NCBI GenBank assembly: GCA_002964805.2
Contig: PUDQ02000121.1
Coordinates: 30,212 to 94,211 of the forward strand
Direction of reading: 5' to 3'
DNA from: Trametes villosa
Taxonomy: Eukaryota > Basidiomycota > Agaricomycetes > Polyporales > Polyporaceae
DNA length: 64,000 bases
In this document: positions 35,383-45,915 of the stretch, piece after piece
Numbering within the stretch: the first letter of the stretch is position 1
How the letters are laid out: each line of letters starts with the position of its first letter
Translations under genes and position numbers: made by a program
The notes under the pieces: model-generated
The model's input: the letters and a program-made list of their open reading frames with translations, nothing else
Database searches by the model: none
What the model was told of the DNA's origin: nothing

Positions 35383-38300
35383 TCATGTCTGTCGTTTGAA
35401 TGTGGTCTGCATCACGGTACACTCCTTCTGAGTGAGAACTTGGACACCGCCGACGCTCCTCGACGGACAATCCCTCGTAGCCCCGCCCACGGCTGGGAAG
35501 CTGATGATAGCACACTCCGGGTTAGCGAACGCGCGCTTCGTCTGCAGGTGATAATTAGACATACCCGAGGGCGTAGCAGCATGGTCGAGACGCGAGAGCA
35601 CCTCTGCCATCTGGGAGGTCAACGACGTCAGATCCTCGATCTGAGAGGTCATGACCGACGCCTGGGCCCGCAGCTCGGCGTTCTCGCGTCGTAGTTCTTC
35701 AACACTGCACTGGATTGCATGTGTCACTGTGGAGTCTTCGTCGATTCTGGAGCCATTTTCTGCGTGTGCGCCCGCCACAGCCGAAGGAACAGGCATGAGT
35801 AAGGATAATTTCTGGATCTCAGGGTGGGGAGGACGGGTTCGCTCACGTTGAGGAGCCTCGTACGGGAGCATGGGCGAAAGTTCTTTCGCGCCGGACGGTA
35901 TATTGTCGCCTTGGCTCCTAGCGTCGGAATCGAATCGTGGGTCAGACAATCGGCGCTGTGTCTGAAATGAATGTCTGTTAGCTCTCGCAACTCTCGCATG
36001 ACACCTGAGCGGACAAGCACACCTCAGATCCAAGTGCTGCTCCCTGGGCCGCGCTACCAGCAAGATGGACGGACGCAGCGTGCGCACTCGCCGGAGTGTG
36101 CGCACCCATTCTGCCCGCCTCGACGGCCGACGAAGCGCGTTCGAACGCCGGGAATGGGGAAAATGACCTCGACGGGAGCCATGCGATGGCAGGATCCGTG
36201 TTGAGATCTATTTCGTCCGAAAAGGACTCCGCGTCGCCGCTCCGCTGTGGCTCAATTTTGCTCGAGTTGCTGTCGTCCGAACCTGGTACGCCCTCAGCCC
36301 CAGATTCATGTGGAGGCCCTTGAGCAGCAGGAGCGGCGCGAACCCGAGTCGTTGTGCTGGGGAGTGATACGGTTGACGAGTAACCTGACGAATCTGCCCA
36401 ATATCCCAATGCCATACGAAAACCCTCGTCCGGGTAATCGCGACCAAATGCAGTGGATATAGGGGTGTCTTGTCGCAGCTCAACCTTGCTGATGTCCGGG
36501 TAGGAGGAGATTCTTGACAGGGGCTGTTGTGTGACATCATGCGAGGCCCCTATTACCTTCGGAGGTGAGACGGCGGGGCGATCCTGTAGAGGTGAAGCCA
36601 TCTGTAAGCCCTGGATGTTGTGGCACTGGTGATGAGCACGAGCGACGCACACTCACCTCCACAGAGGCACGTTCCTCGGAGGAAGGTGGATATACAACGT
36701 CCTGAGAGACGGAGCTGCCGTCCTTGGAGGTGTTGACCCTCGCTACTGCCTCCGTGTCGCCTAAATGGTCCAAAACGCCTGGCACCTCGAGAGCGTGATC
36801 AAACTCCGCACTTACATCCACAGAAAGCTCCACTCTGCGGAAGGCCTCAACACGGTCTGGATGGTGTTCGAGAGCGAATTGGAAGAGTCGAACACGCTCT
36901 GGATCTTCAGGTTCGGAATGGACGAGAAAGCTGGCGCAGGCGAGAGTGCGAGCATCCCAGGTGAGCTTCGTCTTGACGACACTCGTAGTAGGAAGGGGGT
37001 TGGGGGCACCATGCGAATGGAACTCGAATACGATGTCTTCAATCAGGCTTGGCGGGTTAGGTCCCTTCTTGAGATATATCTTCAAGTGGAGAAATCGACG
37101 CCTCGCATTGGGGTGGAATGGAAGAGTCAGGGTGGTCTCCAACGTAATCGTACTCTGTGTGTCCTCGAGCGCCAGCTGCAGCGGGGATACCGTGAACCCC
37201 AGCTTACGGAGGTCTCTGATACTGCGAGGTGCAATCTGGGGGGAACCAGTTGTCAGTCGATCACCAGACGTGGACCAGCGAGTGTCGAGCAGGCTGGGCA
37301 GAAAGTGGTTCCGCAAGAGGCCCTTCGGTGTCGGGGGGTATGGATGGTGGCGCAGGATAGAGACCTCGGCTACCTCCGGCTTGACAAGCTTCAAGAGCTT
37401 TGTGAGAGCCTCCGGTGTCAGGTGAACGGTGTGAAACGGCAACGGCGCCATCCAGGAGCAGTTACAAGGGTAGGTGCGAATGCAGGTGCCGATGGGGGAT
37501 CCGCGCCCACCACCCACTGCAGACGTCGACGGGTGAAGAGGGAGCGCTACGAGCCTTCCCATGTCATCCTGGCATTGGAGCAGCGCCAGTCTATTAGGCT
37601 CACCACGCTGCATGCAGTACTTGCATAGATTGTCCCGTCCTTCCTGCCCTTGGAGTCTGAGTCGGAAGTCGGAGTGCATAAGCGAGTCCGTCATAATGAG
37701 ACATAGCAGCTGGAAGCGGACACCCTGGGGAGTGAAGACGCAGTGTAAAGGCGGCACGTCCTTGGTCCCTGCGAGGTTGAGTTGCGATGAGAATTCAGCG
37801 GGTGCTATTGGTCGTGTAGTAGAAGTGAGTACGGGGTCGAACTGAGAGAGACTGGGCGCCAATAGAGCCGGAGACGACGTGAAAGATCTTGCCCCTTGAG
37901 TGACCCAGTTAAGTGCACCATCCAGAAAGACTGCATTCCCCCAGGCGAAAACACTTTGGTCCGGGATGGTCCTGATAATTTCCTCCTGGAGACGGAGGAG
38001 CGCGTTCTTGCCCTCGCCGTAGATCGGCGACATGTGGACGCCGAAGAGACCCATCAGGCAGTATGCCTTATCCTCGACGCGGGTCGTCTCCCGGTTGAAA
38101 GCCCACGACATCCTCTGTGAGACGCTCGCCGAGTTAACGGAGATCCCGCCGGTGAGGATATTGACGTCGATTCGGGTTCTGCTGGCGAGGACGTCCACGA
38201 GACCCATCTTCGTCCCGATGAACGTCCAGTTCTTCGTCAGGAACTCGATGCGCTCCGGTGCGATGAGCTCCTGAAGTGTCCACCCGCGCCGGTGCCACCC

Positions 38301-38822
38301 GCTCGTCCAGAAGCGAGAGAGTTCTGCGCGTGGGTTATCACCATCAGGCACGTCCGCGAGGTAGACGTAGCACATGTCCGAGAGCCGGTACCACTCGTAC
38401 ATCGAGTTGATCGCCTCCGAGAGCTCCGCGCTGCTCTCCTTGTTGATGCAGCACGCGTCGTTCCAGACGAGAGCGAAACCGGCTTCGCGCGCCACCCTAC
38501 AGAGGCCCTTGATTTTGTCCGAGAGCGGGGACTCGGGGGCAAATATGACGCTCGACGGTGCGATGCCAGAGAATATCCCGTCAGGGTCACAAGGAAATGG
38601 CGCGTTCAGTGTGTCGAAGATGGGCCAATGGGTCGGGTATGGTCCTCTAGGGTCCTCCCGCGCTGCTATCACATCGTCTTGAATCTTCCGTACGTCGTCA
38701 AAAGTCTGCTCGCCACCCTGCTTGGGCGTCCTCCAGACGTGCGATAGGATAGCGTACCGAACCTTTCCCGGATTGACGTGCCATTCGAACTCGCCTGTCC
38801 AGGTGTTCAAGAATCGTGGCAT
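35383..38822 (-). CDS. HET3: HET-domain protein with shortened coiled coil
   Basis: Exons 38822-36657, 36601-36023, 35961-35565 and 35492-35383 give about 1083 residues. HET motifs are intact (LSHVWR, WNDACCINK, RGWTLQELIAP, CLMGLFGVHMSPIYGEG), followed by the long middle region with the FTPQGVR..LLCL and PFHTVHLTPEALTKLL segments shared by all three genes. Exon 2 is the disordered linker. Exon 3 keeps the VEELRRENAELRAQ lead-in but only about three heptads (from 35652) plus three residues. Exon 4 restores the frame used by HET1. Intron 1 (55 bp) reads out of frame and ends after 39 residues if retained; intron 3 (72 bp) is in frame and stop-free, so either splice form is translatable there. 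Confidence 0.9.
35581..35652 (-). other. HET3 heptad repeat segment (about 3 heptads)
   Basis: MTSQIED, a three-residue LTS, then LTSQMAE and VLSRLDH. Relative to HET1, four heptads have been lost, leaving a stutter. Confidence 0.8.
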
Positions 38823-38950
38823 GCTGAAAGCAACGCAAAGCATTGTCAGCAATTGATCCGGAACTAGAAAGATCAATAGGTACCGGGCGTGCCTATCTGA
38901 ATCCCAGCGCAGAGAGCGTAGTTGGTCGAGAAGAAAGGTACGAAGAGAGG

Positions 38951-39030
38951 AGGAGGGCCTGAGCGCTGATAGCGCGCCCGATACGCGTGTACGACTGACG
39001 GGGATAAGGCGTAACGTCTGTAGACACGCG
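38951..39030 (-). promoter_or_regulatory. HET3 promoter with degraded TATA
   Basis: The CACGCGTATCGGGCGCGC element is kept (38999-38976), but at the TATA position of HET1 the minus strand reads GTCTACAGAC in place of TATATA. This could lower or shift transcription of HET3. Confidence 0.55.
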
Positions 39031-39034
39031 CGCT

Positions 39035-42000
39035 GGGCGCACCAACACCTGACTAGTGCGGCATGCGTCATGGTTCCCCGGATTGATCCCGCTGCACACC
39101 ATACTTGGTTATGTCAGAAAGAATATAATTGCCAGCGTCTGAGAACTTCTCACCGCTGGCGAGATCACTGTCACGGCCCGATTACTTACAACTATCGTGG
39201 CCACTCCAGGCGACACTACCGGCAGTATGTTGCGAACGCTTCCGGGCTGACTTCTTGACATGTAGGAAGCGATGTGGAGAGGCAAACAAAGTTGCGATGT
39301 CGTGATTGCAATCTGCTGCGAGAACGGGCGGTTTACAGGCAAGCGTAGGATAATATGCAGATGCCGAAGATCGCCTATTAGTAGGGAACGTGTTGAGGAT
39401 AACGAGCGCGCGGAAGCGATTATTTGCGACAAGGGCCGAAAGCTACGTCGGCTGGCTCTGACCGCAAGCGTAGGCGGGAGAACGGGGCAGAGAGAGGCGG
39501 CTGCAGATCGCGCGGGGAAGCACATACGGCAGGCGGAGATGTCGAGAGAGCGGGGGCGCGAGTATGGAGCGACGCCGGGGGGGGGGGGCAACTTGTCGAC
39601 GAGGGCACAGAAAGCAGGAAAAGACACGTAGAGCGCGATCTTCGAGGAGGTGCCGCGAGCCTGAGCGTGGGTACTCGTTGCGAAGGGAGCACCGCGCACC
39701 CGATACCTTTCGGCGACGAGCTTCACCTGCCGGCTATGCCGTCGCCTACCCGGACGTCCGTATTTCTGACCGCCCTCGAGCATTCTGACTGCCCGTATAA
39801 GCGGCGCCTCTCTTCGCCATGTCGCGACGTTGCATCGGCGGGTACATGGGGGTGTTCACATGCATGCAGGCGGTGGTGTTGCCTAGGGGTAAGCTGGTCA
39901 GCGTCCCTTGCGTCAAACGTCGCGCGCGTACGCACAATGGGTCAACTCGACGCCAGGTACATGCCCGGGACTTTCTTCCTCGTAACGCACAGTTGCGGCT
40001 GCGCAAGGCTGCGCGCCGGCAGCACCTTTGTCTCGAAAGCGGTGCGCAGCGTCCCCCCGGGCATCATCGTCACACTGCTTCAAGGGTGCCCATGTGTATG
40101 CCTCCGAAAATCTGAAGACTCACCGGTAGGAGCGCTTGGTTGGAGGGGAAGCGCGCATGCGCGCCTTACCCTGCGATACGATTCAGCGGAGTAAAGGAGG
40201 CTGATGAAAAGCCGACCGCCAGCCCGGCAAGCTGCCACGCCGCAGACATCGATCGGTTTCCAGGGTCTAATACACGCATGCGACGTCTGCAACGGGCAGG
40301 GAGCCCGAGGGCGGCACGAAGAACGTACCTGTGGGAGCATCTTCGACAGCCTGCATATCGAAGGGACATGCTGGTCGCCGATACGCTGACAAGAGCGGAG
40401 GGAGCCTTGAAGGACAGAAATGAAACACGAGCGTGCTGTGCACACTATACATTGTGATGGTGTTGAGATACGAGAAGAAACGTACTGGACGCGCAGGCGT
40501 GTCGCGGCGACGGGTCACGGCACTTCGCATTTTGCGGCCCGTTCCACGCGGCCAGTCGGTTTTGCGTACACTTTGTTGTCTTTGGGGCTTTGAGGCTGTG
40601 AGAGTGGACGCAGAAGGGGAAGTGGCGTCGACAGCATTGGTAAATCGTGCTTGCTGAGTGAAAGCGGGTAAAAGTACATGTTAGCACTCGATTCGTGCAC
40701 GACTCCCGGATCCAGAATACGCAGCAGTGCCGCACTTACATTGGAGGGCTGAGAATTTGTCCCGGGCATTCAGGTTGCTTGGACATAACGATAATAACGT
40801 ACGCCATAAACGGCAAAAGGGAACGGGAAGGGGCCAACGTGCATTCAACAACTGAACCGAACACCGTTTACAACATACGCAGTAGATACATCAACCAGGA
40901 GTCGGGTAGTGCTTACCTGCAGCTGGGTGCGCAGTCAAATCCACCGTTGGTTACGGTGCTTTCTCCACACCTCGCAGTCTGTAAGTTGTCGCCAGACGTC
41001 GAGAAAGCGAGTGGTACCGAGGATTCGATGCACCGCGCGAGGTCCAGGATAGGTCTAAGCAAGTCTGGGCTGACCGAGGAGCTACCTGGGCACGAGTCAT
41101 CAGAGGCCCACAGCACTGCAAAATAATTGGCGAGATAGTGTAGCAGTAACAGTACTAGTAGCAGCTAGGGCGAGCGAGTACTCTCTCATGAGAGGGCGAG
41201 GGAGGAGAAGTTGTCTCCCCTAGGCAGACGAAGGTGATCTATACGAGCGGGGGAGGACGATCACCTATACGTCTGCTTTCAAACGCGCCCACCTTACTGG
41301 AGAGTCCCCTTTCTTCAATGCCGAGTGATCCGGCACTCCAAATCGAGCGAATTTCCTTTCGAGGATGCCATGGCATCACTGGGCGCTACTGACTTCGCGT
41401 TGTGCCGGCCTCGATGCTCATCGCCATGTCCGTACGGCCGCCCTCTTCGCGTCCTCTTGTATCCTGTACAAAGCTATGGCGTTGAGGGGAGTGCAGGAGC
41501 TCTGCGGGGGACAGCAAACTCTTGCTTAGTACTCACTGAGCGAAAGCTGTCGGCACTCGACCGCTGCACCACCGACCTCAGGCTTCTGACCTCGCGGCGA
41601 CTTCTACTCAGGTCGACCTGCAGCGGCCGCCCTTTAGGCGATACTTAGCTTTGGGCCCTCTAAAGCAGTCTTCAATCTACCCCCATGAGCCTTGATGGCA
41701 TCCGTCGGTAGTAGGACAATCTGCCCACATACGACTCGCCCCGGCCATCGAAACTTGGGCGCCGCCGGCCGACCCCGGACCATCGTCGCGTCGCGTACGG
41801 CCCTGCGTACTTCGCAAGTGCGCGCACGAGAAGGCCGACTGCAGTAGACCCCGTTGAAGGTGGTAGCAAATGTGTCGGTTGATCCAGACGCATCGCGCAC
41901 TCCCTCAAGCTGGTGGTTCGTGATTCGGAGGCTATAGCGCAGTTCTCAAGGGGAAATTGCGCCAGAAGAATTCACAGTAGTCAATCAAATTTGATACCAG

Positions 42001-42350
42001 ATATCTCGCGCTCGTATATCTATAAATTCACGCCGACAATAGTGCATGGCCTATAGAGGAAAGACAGCGTCGCGGTCGCGACGCGTCAAGTGGGCCTGGT
42101 GTATAGATCTCGACGCGTCGTCGGAGATCAAAGTTTCTACTGACAAATCAAGAAAGGGGACTCTCCACCAAGCATGCCGCAAACGCAAGCAGACTAGAGG
42201 AGAAGAGCAATTGACGGGTCTCCGCGCCATTGACTCTAAGCGCTTAAATCTGATGACGTCATCCCTTCAATTTCGCTCAGACCTTGGGCGCTGAGCGCTT
42301 AAGGATACCTCCTGCGTTTCTGCTACCACGCTTCGGCAGGAGCCTCTTCA
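39035..42350. repeat. HET3 upstream flank, direct duplicate of 19.5-22.9 kb
   Basis: Second copy of the flank described at 19.5 kb, continuing into the promoter block of the surface-protein gene. Frames are short and differ from those of the other copy. A poly-G run lies at 39580-39590. Confidence 0.65.
42254..42261. promoter_or_regulatory. CRE palindrome upstream of surface-protein gene
   Basis: Perfect TGACGTCA 475 bp before the ATG at 42729, within sequence also found at 22.8 kb. bZIP factors of the CREB/ATF type bind this motif in fungi. Regulation here is inferred. Confidence 0.5.
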
Positions 42351-42728
42351 ACTAGATACTGTGGCACGAATACGTTTCGGCGGACGGCCAGACGGACGCG
42401 AAGAGTCAATATGCTCCAGTGCTACTCTCGCTCGCCGGATCATAGACTCAAGTTCAGCTAACCGCCCTATTGGCAGTTTCGACATCAGTCAGGTCTGTCA
42501 GATCCTTGACGCTGCCAAGAATCCGTTTGACTCCTACAACAGATGTGGCCCTCGCATGACAGACGAAGATGTTCAGCAAGAACTCAATCGCTCGCCCACG
42601 CGGCCGACTCCAGCCGGCCTTATATGCATACCATGCGGTAGGTGCCAGCCCGCATCCTCAGCCGCTCCTCGCTAGCCCAGGGTCGCCGCCACACCCAAGC
42701 TCTATAATCTCCCGTCACGCCCATCGGA

Positions 42729-44272
42729 ATGTGGTATGCGATTACCCTTACGCTGCTGCTCTACATCAATGCTGGCCGAGGCACCCCCTCCAACCGTACG
42801 ATCGACGACCAGAAAGGCGACAACGTTACGGGGATCGTGCCCACATATACGCCCAACAAGTGGAACATCGGTCAGACGTGTGCTAAGTGCGCCATCCAAC
42901 CTGGTCTTATCGACGTGAGCCAAGTATTCGATGGGACGTGGCATGATACGTCTCACTACGGGCAAGCAGACAGTATCACCGTGCGGGTCGATTTCACGGG
43001 CACCGCCGTCTACATGTACAACATCCTCGTCAATAACGTCTTCGGAACACCCAGACTCACGCAGCTCGACTTCTATCTCGATGGGGAGCAGGTGGACTCG
43101 TTCATACACGAGTCCGACGGGACGGAGCAGATCCTTTACAATGCCCTGGTATACAAGAACACCGCGTTATCGAACGCTCCCCATTCCCTCCTGGCTGTAA
43201 TCACCGGCAACAACACCATCCTTTCTCTTTTTGACTATGTGGTGTATACGGTGGACGAGGGCGAGGACGGCCCGACTTCACCACCACCATCCCCATCACC
43301 GCCAGTCGCATCGTCACTGCCGCCCTCATCATCACTGCAACCCTCATCACCGCTGCTGCCTTCATCGTCACCGCAGCCCTCATCTTCGCTGCCTGCCTCA
43401 TCCGCACTGGCTGTCCCATCTGCGCTGCTGCACTCGTCTCCGCTTGTCCCCTTATCTTCGTTGCTGCCTTTATCGTCGCTGCGGCCCTCCTCACTGCTGC
43501 TGCCCTCGTCGTCCACAGTGAGTGTTTTAGCCCTCAATTCTCGATGGGATGTTAACTGAAGTGAGCAGCCGCTGTCGCAGCCGACACTTCAGGAGACGGT
43601 GCAGCCGAACCAAGGACGACCGCGCACCAATACCGCGACTATCGTGGGCGGCACCGTAAGCGGAATGGCTGCGCTCCTTGTCGCCCTGCTCTTCCTCTTG
43701 CGATATTACCGTGCTCGGCGATACCGACGTCCACAAGGGATGCAGCCACTCTCCTCGACTGAGAAACAACGGCATACGAACGACGCGGGCGTAGCCGCCA
43801 GGCCTCAGGATGCCTTGGAGCTGGGTGAGTCGTTAAACGGTGATTCTGGCGGCCCAAGGTCTGCGGACGCCGGTGAGCTACTTATCCTTCCATGTTACAA
43901 TCGCCCGTGAGCTTCCCGATAACGAAGATGTATCTACCAGGTTGGTCCCGTCGCGCTATGATCTCGCCCAGATCTCCCTCTCCCTCCGGAGGCCACAGCG
44001 ACGCGTCCTCCGACGTGTCCAATTCAAACACCCCGATGCCTCCGAAAGAGCGTCTCACTCAGCTCGCAAATGAGATGCGTGCCTTGCAGGCGCAAATCGG
44101 CCAGTCGGGCACCGCTCATCCGGACACCTCGTCGGACGTGGACGAGAGCCTGCGCGTTGCGCTCGAGGGGCTGAGGGGCGAGATGGCGGCGCTGCGCGCG
44201 GAACTGAGCACGCCATCGCAGCACCGTGGCGTACCTTCGTCGTTGGAGCCGCCGCCGGCATACAGAGGCTAG
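42729..44272 (+). CDS. Single-pass surface protein with beta-rich ectodomain
   Basis: Exons 42729-43517, 43569-43872 and 43941-44272 give about 474 residues. A signal peptide (MWYAITLTLLLYINAGRG) leads an ectodomain of about 155 residues containing IDDQKGDNVTGIVPTY, the CAKC pair, FDGTWHDTSHY, VYMYNILVNN and SLFDYVVYTVDE, the pattern of a large agaricomycete family of membrane proteins with a lectin-like beta-sandwich. A Pro/Ser-rich stalk (about residues 178-263), probably O-glycosylated, precedes a membrane segment (GGTVSGMAALLVALLFLLRYY) with a following basic stop-transfer. The cytoplasmic part has a short coiled coil (RLTQLANEMRALQAQ, LRGEMAALRAEL) and ends in PPPAYRG, a PY-like motif. 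The family may sense wall or ligand; that is inference. All parts look intact. Confidence 0.82.
43275..43515 (+). repeat. Ser/Pro coding minisatellite in stalk
   Basis: Imperfect 15-18 bp units of the type CTGCCCTCATCATCA encode repeated LPPSSS / LLPSSS. Both strands remain open as a result. Confidence 0.8.
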
Positions 44273-44279
44273 CTGGTCA

Positions 44280-44600
44280 TGCGGCAGAGTGGTGAGTTCC
44301 GCGAATGTCGTCTATACGCGCGGAGTAATACTCATGCTCGTGATGCGTCTATCAAAGGCGTCTATAGGGGGAATGCCCGTCGAGGTAAGCGGTTTCGCCC
44401 GGACAATCAGTGCGGCGGACATTTCTTAAAAGCACCGTTGTTTAGCGCAGCTGCTTCCACTAGCTAGTCGGCTATGTGCTCTTGCGTAAGGAACGGATCC
44501 CAAGCGGTCGGCCATGCAGAGGAGTTATGATATCGCGTGTATTGATATACTCAGATTATATGCGAACGAACCGCACCACGCACGTCAGCGCGCAGAAGGC
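44280..44600. other. Short spacer between surface-protein gene and mobile element
   Basis: Contains the presumed 3' UTR of the surface-protein gene. No other feature is seen. Confidence 0.4.
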
Positions 44601-44662
44601 GGCGAAAGTCAGCAGCTGTGGTAGTTCTGATATAATACAAACCGTCAAATGGCCCAGAGCGC

Positions 44663-44697
44663 ATTACATTAGGAACCGTAGGGGTTCCTAATGTAAT
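44663..44697. repeat. Perfect 15-bp hairpin near left tip
   Basis: ATTACATTAGGAACC and its exact complement GGTTCCTAATGTAAT are separated by five bases. The equivalent place in the right arm is imperfect. Confidence 0.85.
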
Positions 44698-45901
44698 ACG
44701 TTCCCCCGCCGAAAGGTCCGGTGAGCCACCGGCACCTGCCTAATGGGGCCGGTTTCCGCGGGTGGCTGCTTATCAGCCCCCGGGGCTCTTATCTCTTGGT
44801 GATAACGAGCTAATCTCATCTCTCCCGGGCTACCGGCCACTCAGGTGGCGCGGGAACACCGGCGCTCTGACTCTCGGCTGGCCACCTCCCCGATTAGGCA
44901 GGGATACCTCTACCTCCACCCCTAGGCAGCTTACCTCCTCGATATCTCGCTTGCCTCTGGTTCGATTCGCCTCGCAAATGGCTCGATTTGTTCGCATCGT
45001 ATAGGGCTACAAGGATCCGCGGACACGCAAGAAATGCGGTAAGTATTGATCCTGCTATGTCCTGTGCAACTAGCCCACCTAGGGCGACGCGATCCGGGCG
45101 ATATCTCGCCCGTCTCGCGTCGCCCCGGGGCGCACTTGGGCTTCCCAGAAAGCTGCTGAACAGGGCTTTCTGGCAAGCCCGGGCGCGCGCAAATCGACCC
45201 AGTGGTTGGGATTCTGCGCTCCGCCCATCTAGCAGATCTCACCCAATTCGGAATGTATACCGTCCACACGTTGTATATCCCTCTAAAACACGATGTTGAT
45301 GTGCTAATAGGACTTTTCAGCACAGATATCCCATGAAAAACCCGCCAGACAATCTCGTCCTGGGGCCCAGCTCCAGGACGACGGTTTGCTTGATATCTCG
45401 GGCACCAAGACGCGCGTCGCCACCGCACGCATATCCCCGGAAAGCTGCTGAACGCAGCTTTCCGTCGGTATGCTTGCTGTGGCGATCCGACCGCCCGTTA
45501 TTGCACAGTTCTCTCTTCACCTCGCCGTCCCATCCTCCCCCTCTCCTTCCCTTCCTTCTTCCAGGATCCCCCTCCAACGCCCATATACCCGCTCCCAGGC
45601 CTTATGGACCTCTCCTGTACATATTGTAGCACTCTGTATGTCTAGATATCCCTCCAGATCGCCACAATCTATATATTTATTCCTCTGCACTGATAGGTGA
45701 TAGATACATTCCTCCCTGGCTAATGATAGAGGGCATGCACCAAGGAACGAATGGTTAGCTTACATAGTACTATACCACAGCTACTCAACGCATTTTAAAC
45801 CATGTCAATCGGGTATGAACTCGTAGAGATATGTATTTTACAGTAGTAAGGAGCTCCTAGCACTGCTGTACTGCATGTGAGCCTGGGGCAGCCACCGAGA
45901 C

Positions 45902-45915
45902 CGTCTTAAGACGGC
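45902..45915. repeat. Perfect 14-bp palindrome in element centre
   Basis: CCGTCTTAAGACGG reads the same on both strands, within the unique centre of the inverted-repeat element. Confidence 0.8.

Noticed and set aside
43201..43537. Minus-strand and alternative plus-strand frames of about 100 codons over the stalk region
   Set aside because: By-products of the Ser/Pro coding minisatellite in the surface-protein gene.
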